Below are positions 11,847-20,688 of a stretch of DNA of 64,000 nucleotides, piece by piece. The notes beneath the pieces were generated by a model. The model was not told the DNA's origin, did not search any database, and saw only the letters and a list, made by a program, of their open reading frames with translations. Both the position numbers and the translations under genes were made by a program. The stretch comes from Aquila chrysaetos chrysaetos. Taxonomy: Eukaryota > Chordata > Aves > Accipitriformes > Accipitridae. Positions within the stretch are counted from its first letter, which is position 1. Every line of letters starts with the position of its first letter. The DNA lies in NCBI RefSeq assembly GCF_900496995.4, contig NW_024470388.1:164823-228822 (forward strand), read 5' to 3'.

Positions 11847-12744
11847 GTAAGCAATTTAATTGTTCCCGTCCTTGATTGCTTAACCCTTGGTGCAAGTGGG
11901 CCCTCCAGACCTGCTGCTGTCTATGCCAAGGCATTTCTGCTGGCACATGTTGCACCTGGAATTCTTGTTCCAAATGCTGAAGAATATGTGAAATGTATTC
12001 AGTGAGGGTTTACTGTTGATAGTAAACTGCAGAACTGTTGGTACAGACCTGATGTGGCTGCTGTTGAAGCTAAACGTGCGTGTTGCTATGGTTTTCAGTG
12101 GTATCAGGTTTTAGGCCCTTTGAGTAAAATTAGACTCATTCAGGTTTGTGTTACTGGAATAGATTTACTATAGTAATGGTTGAAATGTGCCATGTGTCCT
12201 GTCTGTCATACTTTGAAAGATTGCACATAGCTTTTTGATGTCTGACCAGGATCAACATATTTTTGGTTATCTGTTTTTTGAATCAGAAACTTTATTCTAA
12301 TCATTTTTCTGTATCACACTGAATGTGAGGGGATACCATAGCTTGCTTTGTGGTCTAGTCATTGAATCTTAAATCCTGCTATTCTCAGAAGTAATGATTA
12401 AAGCAAAGGCGACTGTTGTTCTTACTCTCAAATCTGAATGCCCTGTAGATTTTTCACAAGTTGATGAATGATGCATCTGTGAAAACAGTATTGAAGATGG
12501 GACAGTAATACTCTCCTCAGAGGACTGCTGTCACCATGAAACAACATCGGAGTGACAAGCCATTTTAAGCTTAGCTCTACTAGTCTTAAAATGCTACAGT
12601 GTGCCATGATAGCACAATGCGACGTGTAGCTGTACACCTTTAAAATAGACTGGACCTAGGTCAAACTCTGTTTAAAGCCCCAAATTGGTCAGCGTCAGAG
12701 AAAAGTGTTATCATGATGTTTTATTTTTATCTGTCTTCAAGCAG
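11847..12744. other. Intronic sequence, UBAP2 copy A
   Basis: No repeat or RNA gene recognised. The acceptor is tgtcttcaagcag at 12744. Confidence 0.6.
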
Positions 12745-12792
12745 ATTTATGGTTATGAAGATCTCCAGATGCTTCAATCCAGGCTGCCAATG
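12745..12792 (+). pseudogene. UBAP2: UBAP2 copy A last visible exon (IYGYEDLQMLQSRLPM)
   Basis: A 48-base exon encoding IYGYEDLQMLQSRLPM, then CCAATG|gtaagt. It follows directly in phase from the GGLLPAYP exon. In other vertebrates the next exon begins DYYG-I-P-F; none is found before the ERV at 13285, so this is where the copy is cut off. Confidence 0.92.
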
Positions 12793-13284
12793 GTAAGTAA
12801 ATGGCTTGGTTTATTTAATTTTAAACAAGTTATCCTCAGTGTTGATCATTTGTGCAACACAAATTAGTTCATTTGATGGTGATTGAGAGCTTATCCTTAC
12901 GTTCTATATTGTGTTTTAAATACCCATAGTTTCTCCAGGTGGTGTAAATTGATATAGAGCAACTGTTGCATCATGCATTCATCCATCTGCAAATTCTGTA
13001 AATAGAAGCAAGTGTGCTCTGTGCTTTTGAGTGGAGAAATTTTTAATTGTTGTAGCAACAGTATGACATCTTGTCAAATCTAGTTGACATCTGAGTGTGA
13101 ATGTTTTCTTTTACCAAGAGGTAGGGTTGAACAGCAAGTATGCAAATTGGCAGCCAGTAGGTGCATCTGACAGGTTTTGGAGGTGCTCATAGGTGGAGAT
13201 CTTTGCGTATGCATCATGGCAACAAATGCAGGTGAGCTGCAGGAGGGAGAGTGTATGAAGTTTTCTTCCTTACCTGGAATGGAC
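12793..13284. other. Truncated intron of UBAP2 copy A
   Basis: About 490 bases of intron between the last visible exon and the ERV LTR. No further exon is found. It ends ...cctggaatggac directly at the LTR's first bases TGTCGTGG. Confidence 0.7.
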
Positions 13285-13866
13285 TGTCGTGGTTTAACCC
13301 CAGCCAGCAACTAAGCACCACGCAGCCGCTCACTCGCTCCCCCCCCACCCAGTGGGATGGGGGAGAAAATCGGGAAAAAGAAGCAAAACCCGCGGGTTGA
13401 GATAAGAACGGTTTAATAGAACAGAAAAGAAGAAACTAATAATGATAATGATAACACTAATAAAACGACAACAGCAATAATGAAAGGATTGGAATGTACA
13501 AATGATGCGCAGTGCAATTGCTCACCACCCGACGACCAACACCCAGTTTAGTCCCCCGAGCGGCGATCCCCCGCCCCCACTGCCCAGTTCCTATACTAGA
13601 TGGGACGTCACATGGTATGGAATACTCCGTTGGCCACTTTGGGTCAGCTGCCCTGGCTGTGTCCTGTGCCAACTTCTTGTGCCCCTCCAGCTTTCTCGCT
13701 GGCTGGGCATGAGAAGCTGAAAAATCCTTGACATTAGTCTAAACACTACTTAGCAACAACTGAAAACATCAGTGTTATCAACATTCTTCACATACTGAAC
13801 TCAAAACATAGCACCGTACCAGCTACTAGGAAGACAGTTAACTCTATCCCAGCTGAAACTAGGACA
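13285..13866 (-). repeat. Provirus 1 3' LTR (subfamily 'left')
   Basis: A 582-base LTR with TG...CA ends (TGTCGTGGTTTAACCCCAGC ... GAAACTAGGACA on the + strand). Diagnostic blocks are 'actcaaaacatagcacc', 'ctactaggaagacag' and 'gttcctatactagatggg'. These agree with the solo LTRs at 34718, 44929 and 59023, and not with this provirus's own other LTR. Confidence 0.92.
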
Positions 13867-13884
13867 GTATCCACCCCTTATTCT
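13867..13884 (-). other. Polypurine tract of provirus 1
   Basis: On the - strand the bases just upstream of the 3' LTR read GAATAAGGGGTGGATAC, a purine-rich stretch in the position of the plus-strand primer. The same sequence sits next to the LTR at 58320. Confidence 0.65.
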
Positions 13885-14108
13885 ATACCATTGACGTCAT
13901 GCTCAGTTCCCATACCTTTAGTTACATCCTGGTCAATCATCATCACCTTTTCCATCCCTTTGAGACATATGAACAATGATATGTATATATATGTATACAC
14001 ACACAGAGATATCATTCCTTTAGTTTATGGGTTATGTCCATTAAATGATTGTTGATTTCAATGTTTGAAATGATTGTTCATTTAGTTCCCGACTCTGGGC
14101 TCCATCTG

Positions 14109-14402
14109 TCATACCAGCTTTTCTGGGCAGGAGGGATGGTGCAAAGTCCTCTCAGTCTGCAGAGCAGGATAGGGCTTCAGTGCGGTGTGACGAGCAGGTG
14201 ACATTGGAAGCAGCAGGAGCATGGTGTGCACCGTTGGACTGTTGCATGCTGGAGTCAGTTCTGGTTCCATCACTACTGCACTTCGCTCAGTTTTATCACA
14301 GTTCTTTCTTGCTTGATCTAAGTGGTTCTTACTGTAGTACCATGGATATAGCATATAACAATTATAGTAATGATAACATACAGTAGCAGGGTTACATAGC
14401 AA
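14109..14402 (-). CDS. Small ORF between integrase and 3' LTR (97 aa), function unknown
   Basis: A 97-codon frame begins 16 bases after the integrase stop, in the place where env would be expected. It has aromatic and cysteine residues near its start (NPATVCYHYYNCYMLYPWYY) and no recognised domain. The related fragment at 58523-58816 keeps a frame of exactly the same length with scattered substitutions. That may be shared ancestry rather than selection; a frame on the opposite strand is also preserved. I do not claim a product. Confidence 0.35.
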   Translation of the reverse strand: MLCNPATVCYHYYNCYMLYPWYYSKNHLDQARKNCDKTERSAVVMEPELTPACNSPTVHTMLLLLPMSPARHTALKPYPALQTERTLHHPSCPEKLV

Positions 14403-14417
14403 CTAATATCATACAGT

Positions 14418-15170
14418 TTAATTCTGGCTATTCTCACCTAAAATCAAATCCCCTTGAGGCACGCATCGGACTTCCCCATCTTTTCGCATCACCCACCAAG
14501 TGCACCCAGGCCCTTGAGCAAAAGCAATCCCACAAATGGGTTTACCTTTGCCTGAGGCAGGAGTAACCCAGACTGTCTTCCCTAACATATTTTTTATGTG
14601 CGCTACAGGGACTTTATCCCCTTCTACAGTACGTAAAAATTCTGACTGGGCAGGGCCACCCCGATTGGCAGATCCTCTGGTGTTGACTAACCAGGTGGCT
14701 TTTGCTAAATGTGTATCCCAATGGTTGAAGGTTCCACCCCCCATTGCTCTCAATGTAGTCTTTAACAGTCCATTGTATCGCTCAATTTTCCCAGAGGCTG
14801 GTGCATGATAGGGGATGTGATACACCCACTCAATGCCATGCTCTTTGGCCCAGGTGTCTATGAGGTTGTTTCGGAAATGAGTCCCGTTGTCTGACTCATT
14901 TCTTTCTGGGGTGCCATGTTGCCACACGACCTGCTTTTCAAGGCCCAGGATAGTGTTCCGGGCGGTGGCATGGGGTACAGAATATGTTTCCAGCCACCCG
15001 GTGGTTGCTTCCACCATTGTAAGCACATAGTGCTTGCCTTGGCGAGTTTGTGGGAGTGTGATATAGTCAATCTGCCAGGCCTCCCCCTGTTTATATTTCA
15101 GCCATTGCCCTTCGTACGACAGGGGTTTTAGCCGCTTGGCTTGCTTAATTGTAGCACGTTTCATATTCAT
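14418..15170 (-). pseudogene. ERV integrase, catalytic core intact, N-terminus damaged
   Basis: A 250-codon frame with the retroviral integrase D,D(35)E core: D35 (WQIDYI), D94 (ESDNGTHF) and E130 (GKIERYNG). The C-terminal part, with PVAHIKNMLGKTVWV and a Trp-rich stretch, fits an integrase C-terminal domain. The N-terminal zinc-binding region is not in this frame: upstream the expected C-x-x-C pair is hit by a Cys-to-Tyr change and a small deletion, so the visible Met is not the native start. Integrase inserts viral DNA into the host genome; this copy is unlikely to be made as part of a full Pol. Confidence 0.88.
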
Positions 15171-15226
15171 GGATAACCTGCGCGATAGTGTCCATGGTCA
15201 AGTCCACCCCTCGGTCACGAGCCCAT

Positions 15227-15838
15227 CTATATGTTGCATCTCTTCCCTGATGGCCTGGAAGCATCATGGGCCCACAGAGCCATAACTAGCTCACCCTTAT
15301 GTTGCCAGTCCAGGTCCACCTGAGCCGCTTCAATCTTGGCAGCCTGATCCACCTGTTGGTTATTTTGATGTTCTTCAGTGGCCCAACTCTTGGGTACGTG
15401 AACATCTACGTGACGTACTTTTACAACCAGATTCTCTAGCCGGGACGCAATATCTTGCCACACTGCGGCAGCCCAGGTGGGTTTACCTCTGCGCTGCCAG
15501 TTGCTCTGCTTCCATTGCTGTAACCACCCCCACAGGGCATTTGCCACCATCCGTGAGTCAGTATAGAGATAGAGCACTGGCCACTTTTCTCTTTCAGCAA
15601 TGTCTAACGCTAGCTGGATGCCTTTCACCTCTGCAAACTGACTTGATTCACCTTCTTCTTCAGCAGTTTCTGCAACTTGTCGTGTAGGACTCCATACAGC
15701 AGCCTTCCACCTCCGATGCTTTCCCACAATGCGACAGGATCCGTCAGCGAACAGGGCATAGTGCCTCATTTTCTGGCAGTTAATTATACAGCGGGGCTTC
15801 TTCAGCACGTGCCACCTCCTCCTCTGGCGACATTCCAA
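15227..15838 (-). pseudogene. ERV RNase H domain (frameshifted from RT)
   Basis: The RNase H signature is present: ALFADGSC (first Asp at residue 32), ESSQFAE (Glu), LYTDSRMVANAL (Asp) and a C-terminal RHVDVHVPKS. The domain degrades the RNA strand of RNA/DNA hybrids during reverse transcription. It lies in a different frame from RT upstream and from integrase downstream. The frame is lost after WAHDAS, where the related fragment at 59592-59846 reads on as GHQGRDATY. Confidence 0.85.
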
Positions 15839-16997
15839 AATCTTTGCCTTCTGGCCAGTCCGTGATCACTTCTAAAATTCCTGGGGGACTGGGGTTTCCT
15901 ATGCGAGCCCCTTGTGTGATCAGTGCAATCCACTTACTCCACGTGGCATCAGTCGCGTGATGTGTAGAGGAGACCCTCCCTTTGAACATCCAGCCCAGCA
16001 CTGGCAGTCGGGGTGCTAAGAGGAGCTGTGTTTCAGTACCAACCACTTCTGAGGCAGCTCGAACTCCTTCATATGCTGCCAGTATCTCTTTTTCAGTTGG
16101 AGTATAGCGAGCCTCGGATCCTCGATATCCTCGACTCCAAAACCCCAGGGGTCGGCCTCGGGTCTCCCCGGGTGCTTTCTGCCAGAGGCTCCAGGTAGGG
16201 CCATTCTCCCCGGCTGCAGCATAGAGCACATTTATAACATCTTGTCCTGCCCGGACTGGCCCAAGGGCTACTGCATGAACAATCTCCCGTTTCATTTGTT
16301 CAAAGGCTTGCTGTTGCTCAGGGCCCCATTTAAAATCTTTCTTCTTCCACGTCACTTGATAGAGCGGGCTTACAATCAGACTGTAATTTGGAATATGCAT
16401 TCTCCAAAAACCCATGACACCTAAGAAGGCCTGTGTTTCCTTTTTATTAGTCGGTGGGGACATAGCTGCTATTTTGTTGATCACGTCCATTGGGATCTGA
16501 TGACGTCCATCTTGCCATTTTATTCCTAAAAACTGGATCTCCTGTGCAGGTCCCTTGACCTTACTTTCTTTTATGGCAAAACCGGCTTTCAGAAGGATTT
16601 GGATTATTTTCTTCCCTTTCTCAAAGACTTCTTCTGCCGTGTTGCCCCATACGATGATGTCATCAATGTGTTGCAGGTGTTCCGGAGCTTCACCTTTTTC
16701 CAGTGCAGTCTGGATTAGTCCATGGCAAATGGTGGGGCTGTGTTTCCACCCCTGGGGCAATCGATTCCAAGTGTACTGGACACCCCTCCAAGTAAAGGCA
16801 AATTGTGGACGACACTCCGCTGCCAGAGGGGTTGAGAAAAACGCATTAGCAATGTCAATTGTGGCATACCACTTGGCTGCCTTTGACTCTAGTCCGTATT
16901 GAAGTTCTAGCATATCTGGAACGGCAGCACTCAGCGGTGGCACGACTTCATTCAGGCCACGATAGTCAACTGTCAGTCTCCACTCCCCATTAGGCTT
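15780..16997 (-). pseudogene. ERV reverse transcriptase
   Basis: Open from just after the stop at 16998-17000 down to 15780; the first Met lies at 16943. Counting from that Met, the polymerase motifs are IDIANAFF (catalytic Asp30), LPQGWKHSP (residues 62-70) and HIDDIIVWG (Asp94-Asp95). The Y-x-D-D box thus begins with His instead of Tyr, which is uncommon. Connection-domain blocks follow (FLGVMGFWRMHIPNYS, RPLGFWSRGYRGSE). The frame shifts before RNase H. Same frame as the protease upstream, interrupted by one TGA. Confidence 0.92.
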
Positions 16998-17582
16998 TCA
17001 CACTGGCCATATGGGACTATTAAAGGGTGAGCGAGTTTTGCTGATCACTCCTTGGCTCTCCAGTCGGCGAATCAACGTGCGGATGGGAATCAGAGAGTCT
17101 CGGTTGGTGCGATATTGCCGCCGGTGCACCGTCATGGTAGCAATTGGCACTTGTTGTTCTTCAACCCTCAGCAACCCCACAATCGAAGGGTCTGGAGAGA
17201 GACAAGGCAGGGTGGACAGGGGTTCAGTGCCCTCCGTCTCCAAGGCAGCTGTACCAAGAGCCCATCGATACCCCTTTGGGTCCTGAAAATACCCTCTCCT
17301 GAGGTAGTCTATGCCAAGGATGCACGGAGCCTCTGGGCCAGTCACAATGGGGTGTTTCTGCCCTTCATTCCCAGTTAGGCTTACTTCAGCTTCCAATACA
17401 GTTAACTCTTGGGATCCCCCTGTCACACCAGAAATACAGATGGGTTCTGCCCCTTTATAACTTGATGGCATTAGAGTACACTGTGTGCCGGTGTCTACTA
17501 GAGCCTTGTACTCCTGCAGGTCTACCGTGCCAGGCCATCGAATCCACACAGTCCAATAGACCCGGTTATCCCTTTCCTCCAC
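16998..17582 (-). pseudogene. ERV aspartic protease plus RT N-terminus, ends at in-frame TGA
   Basis: A 194-codon frame with the retroviral protease active site ALVDTGTQCTLMPS (DTG at 30-32) and the C-terminal block ILGIDYLRRGYF. It continues without a break into the RT N-terminus (SPFNSPIWPV) and stops at TGA immediately before KPNGEWRLTVDYR. The stop lies in the same frame as RT, so it is one nonsense change, plausibly CGA to TGA. A read-through codon is a less likely reading. Confidence 0.87.
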
Positions 17583-17603
17583 CTGGCTGGAGGCAGGGCC
17601 CCT

Positions 17604-18991
17604 CTAATTCTGGTCAGAGTATCCAGTATTCACTTCTCGTAAAATTGGCTCAGAAGTCCCTTCAAGAGGATCAGAAATAAGATCAGCCCTTCTACTCTGT
17701 TTGGAAGCTGGAGTGGCATTTTTCCTGGTAGAATCCCCTTTTGTGGTGGTTTTTCCTCGCAACTCACGTACCCGTGCATTTAGGACCGAGGTAGGTTTTC
17801 CATCCCATTTCCTCATGTCCTCTCCATGGTCACGTAGGTAAAACCACAGGGCACCTCGCGGTGTGTTCCTTCTATATTCTCTCTCTTGGGCAGAGGAACG
17901 CTCTACTCCTAATAGCTGAGACATTGGTCCTTACAGGTGGGCAATAGGACATATCCTCTGAATTGCTGGAAATCCCGGGACAGCTTCTCCACAGCCAAGA
18001 TGCAGGCTTGTAGGGAGGAGGAGAGATTTTCTTTGTATTGCCGGAGTTGGCGAGCCACTTCATCCGCCTTCGGTGCCTTTTCGTCTTTCCAGGTCATTAT
18101 TGCCAGTGAGTTGGCATAGGACGATGGTGCGCTCTGTACAAACTTCTGCCACGTGGGTCGTGTGCATTGGACTTTGTCTGGATCTTTGGGTAATTGTGTG
18201 TTGTCCGGGTCATAATAAATCATCTCTAGCACGGCTAATTCCCTCAGGTACTGGATACCTCTCTCCATGGTGGTCCACTTGCCTGGTTGACATAGAACAT
18301 CTTCCTTGAAGGGCTACCTTTCCTTCGTGCTTGACAGGAGTTGCCTCCAGAGGCTGAGGGCTTGTGTCCCTTTTCCAATTGCCTTGTCAATGCCACCTTC
18401 CCTGGCAAGCGATCCCAGCTGCTTGGCTTCCCTACCCTCTAATTCCAGGCTACTAGCCCCATTGTCCCAGCATGGGAGCAGCCAGGTGATAATGTGCTCA
18501 CTTGGACGATGGCCGAAATCTTTTCGCATATCCCGCAGCTCACTCAGGGATAGGGATCGGGTGATTACTTCTGGTTCTGCCTCTTCCTCCTGTTCTCGTG
18601 ATGACCCTGGCTCATCTTCATCCCTCGCTAAGCAAACTGATTTTTTTGTATATTTCTTCTTGTGTATGGGGGTAGCTGATACTGGTGCGGGTTGGTTCGC
18701 TGTTTCAGCTGCAGTGCCTGTCGCCGGGGTTGGAGTGGCCACGGTGCCTGTCGCCTTGCTGTTAGATGCAGAGACCTTCTCTTCCCCTTGAGGGTATTGA
18801 GTAGTGTTGACCAGGGCTCGATAGGCATGGACCAGGCCCCAGCACATTCCAGTGATTTGTGTTTCCCTGGAATTGTCGGGGTGACAGCATACTTTTTCCA
18901 AATGTTCTACTAGTTTTTCAGGATTCTGCACTTGTTCAAGGGTGAAGTTCCGAAACAGTGGAGGTGACCACCGCCCTAGGCGTTTGCCCAT
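17604..18991 (-). pseudogene. ERV gag, broken into three frames
   Basis: The start at 18991 gives MGKRLGRW, whose Gly2 suits N-myristoylation. A 225-codon part (18314-18991) covers the matrix, a Thr/Ala/Pro-rich linker and a conserved block with SLSLSELRDMRKDFG and ITWLLPCWDNGASSLELEG. It ends early at STKER. A second frame (17909-18268) holds the capsid-like MERGIQYLRELAVLEMIYYD. A third (17604-17924) has NTPRGALWFYLRDHGEDMRK and a basic tail. No C-x2-C-x4-H-x4-C zinc knuckle is visible. The third part is nearly identical to 60340-60660. Confidence 0.87.
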
Positions 18992-19153
18992 ACTACCCCA
19001 CGCACGCTGCTACTCATAATTATCCAGCCTCGGGGCAGATCTCTGGCTGGCATTCTTAAGTAGTTGTTTAACCCTAAGCAAGACCTGAACCACATTCAGG
19101 AACATGCTAGTTCCTAGCAAAAGGACCATGCTGTTTTCAGCATCCCAAGGATA

Positions 19154-19534
19154 TTAAAAATTTTCAAAATTCTCAAACGCTATTGTAATTAGACTGGAGA
19201 AGAAGGGGAAGGGGAAGAAAGGTGTCTCGCCCATAGATTGGCTCTCTGAGGAGGAAAGGTAAAGGGTGTAATGATTAATAGTTTCCCACAGATGGCTCCC
19301 GAAGTATAGAGGTGACGACAATGCTGAGTGCAAATACCGGATTAGTCCCACGACCGATAATTTTATCATACCATAAGCCAGTATTACACAGTACATCAAA
19401 GCGAAAACCTTAATCCACCTCCCACGGATGTGCAGCAGCACAGGGACTACGTACAGCAAGTGAGGTGATACATAATAGAACTCTAAAAACGAGCGCCACA
19501 ACTCTAAGAGCCAATAAATCGACATTGTGACCAT
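19154..19534 (-). CDS. ERV leader ORF upstream of gag, hydrophobic (126 aa)
   Basis: An open frame of 126 codons between the primer site and gag. It starts MVTMSIYWLLELWRSF and has two hydrophobic stretches, around residues 18-37 (ends VVPVLLHI) and 40-65 (VFALMYCVILAYGMI), then a polar Ser-rich tail. Simple retroviruses normally have no ORF here except for leader extensions such as glyco-gag. The same start and first 57 residues recur at 62604-62795. I recognise no family; it could be an accessory membrane protein or chance. Confidence 0.45.
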   Translation of the reverse strand: MVTMSIYWLLELWRSFLEFYYVSPHLLYVVPVLLHIRGRWIKVFALMYCVILAYGMIKLSVVGLIRYLHSALSSPLYFGSHLWETINHYTLYLSSSESQSMGETPFFPFPFFSSLITIAFENFENF

Positions 19535-19620
19535 CGACTATTAGACCAATATAATGAATGCTTGTAACAAATTCGCTGTAACACGCTCTGGCCAGATCTG
19601 TCGTTACCTCAACCCCTTGT

Positions 19621-19638
19621 GCCCCACATTGGGCGCCA
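19621..19638 (-). other. Primer-binding site, tRNA-Lys(1,2) type
   Basis: On the - strand, eight bases after the LTR end, the 18 bases TGGCGCCCAATGTGGGGC match the classic Lys-1,2 primer site (TGGCGCCCAACGTGGGGC) with one transition. This fixes the orientation: the LTR at 19647-20237 is the 5' LTR. Confidence 0.9.
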
Positions 19639-19646
19639 AAAAGGAC

Positions 19647-20237
19647 TGTCGTGGTTTAACCCCAGCTGGCAACTAAGTACCACGCAGCCGCTCGCTCGCT
19701 CCCCCCCGCACCCAGTGGGATGGGGGAAAGAATCGGGGAAAAAAAACCAAACCAAACTCGTGGGTTGTTATAAGAACAGTTTAATAGAACAGAAAGGAAG
19801 AAACTAGTAATCATAATAATGACAATAATAAAATGGCAATAGTAATAATAAAAGGATTGGAATATGCAAGTGATGCACAATGCAATTGCTCACCACCCGC
19901 TGGCCAATGCCCAGTTAGTTCCCGAGCAGTGATCCCCCCAGCCCCACTCCCCCCAGTTTATATACTGGGCATGACTTCACATGGTATGGAATACCCTGTT
20001 GGCCATTTTGGGTCAGCTGCCCTGGCTGTGTCCCCTCCCAACTTCTTGTGCCCCTCCAGCCTTCTTGCTGGCTGGGCATGAGAAGCTGAAAAATCCTTGA
20101 CTCTAGTCTAAACGCTACTTAGCAGCAACTGAAAACATCAGTGTGTTATCAACATTCTTCTCATACTGAATCCAAGACATAACACTATATCAGGTATTAG
20201 AAAGAAAATTAACTCTATCCCAGCTGAAACCAGGACA
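19647..20237 (-). repeat. Provirus 1 5' LTR (subfamily 'right')
   Basis: A 591-base LTR with TG...CA ends. Diagnostic blocks are 'atccaagacataacact', 'ggtattagaaagaaaa' and 'gtttatatactgggcatga', the last containing a TATATA box on the - strand. It closely matches the LTR at 61918 and, less closely, 45632. It differs at dozens of sites from the other LTR of this same provirus. Confidence 0.92.
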
Positions 20238-20430
20238 AGCATCTGCGGCCTTCTCCCGGGGTCTCCCGCGGAGCAGCTGGCAGCGACGAGCCAGCGCTGA
20301 CATCTCGAAGGGCGGGGAGGCCCCGCGGACCCTCACAGAGACTCGCCCCACGCCACCTCCCCTCAGCGGAGGCATAGGCAGGACTAACTGTTCCCTTCCA
20401 CCGCGCGCGCGTTGGGGGGCTGGAGTCTTT

Positions 20431-20439
20431 GTCACGTGA
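20431..20439. promoter_or_regulatory. CACGTG E-box (GTCACGTGA)
   Basis: GTCACGTGA matches the USF/TFE/MITF-type E-box with a favoured flanking T/A. First of four in about 260 bases of the CpG island. Confidence 0.6.
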
Positions 20440-20469
20440 GGGTGAAGGAGCCGTCTTTCCCCGCCCTTT

Positions 20470-20477
20470 TCACGTGG
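20470..20477. promoter_or_regulatory. CACGTG E-box (TCACGTGG)
   Basis: Second CACGTG E-box of the cluster, about 40 bases after the first. Confidence 0.55.
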
Positions 20478-20579
20478 TGCCGGGGTAGGCGGAAGGGCTG
20501 ATGGATGTGTGCGCGCGCTGGTGGCGTGTGAGGCGCGAGGCGTGCGCGGGGGTGGGCGGTAGGCGAACGCGTCGCGTGT

Positions 20580-20593
20580 ACGTCACGTGACGT
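20580..20593. promoter_or_regulatory. 14-base palindrome ACGTCACGTGACGT
   Basis: A perfect palindrome that combines a central GTCACGTGAC E-box (the CLEAR/USF optimum) with TGACGT half-sites of the CREB/ATF type on both sides. It lies close to the likely transcription start. Confidence 0.65.
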
Positions 20594-20680
20594 GGCGGGG
20601 GAGCAACCTCGCGCGCGCGCGCGTGGAGGAGGAGGAGGCGGAGGCGTAATTGATCGAGGTAGGCAGGCAGGCGCGGGGCG

Positions 20681-20688
20681 GTCACGTG
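20681..20688. promoter_or_regulatory. CACGTG E-box (GTCACGTG)
   Basis: Fourth CACGTG E-box of the cluster, near the candidate exon 1 donors. Confidence 0.55.

Larger units (their letters stand above)
716..12792 (+). pseudogene. UBAP2: UBAP2 copy A: 3'-truncated, damaged gene copy
   Basis: Eight exons with GT/AG-type junctions encode the Ser/Thr-rich C-terminal half of ubiquitin-associated protein 2, in the same order as the mammalian protein. From the exon at 3375 to the one at 12745 every exon is open and all phases join (G-H-S...A-T-L-D, then L-P-S-A-G-S-L-P, then G-K-A-P-P-N-L-P, then I-Y-G-Y-E-D-L-Q-M-L-Q). The two leftmost exons carry frameshifts. The exons that should follow LQSRLPM, starting with a DYYGIPF-like exon, are absent: the intron runs into an ERV LTR at 13285. 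UBAP2 is a UBA-domain protein tied to ubiquitin signalling, RNA polymerase II turnover after DNA damage and, with UBAP2L, stress granules; this is family knowledge. The paralogue UBAP2L fits the peptide sequence less well. With frameshifts and no 3' end, this copy should not yield a full protein. Confidence 0.85.
13285..20237 (-). mobile_element. Near-complete ERV (provirus 1), env-less, chimeric LTRs
   Basis: On the - strand the order is LTR, Lys-type primer site, leader ORF, gag, pro, RT, RNase H, integrase, a small ORF, purine tract, LTR: a 6953-base provirus with no env. All genes are broken: gag at two or more points, one in-frame stop between protease and RT, and frameshifts at the RT/RNase H and RNase H/integrase joins. 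The LTRs (582 and 591 bases) differ in diagnostic blocks, and the flanks (tggac on the left, agcat on the right) are not a duplicated target site. The primer site matches that of betaretroviruses and spumaviruses. Gag starts MG and shows no zinc knuckle. I do not assign it to ERVK or ERVL. It separates UBAP2 copy A from the CpG island. Confidence 0.92.
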
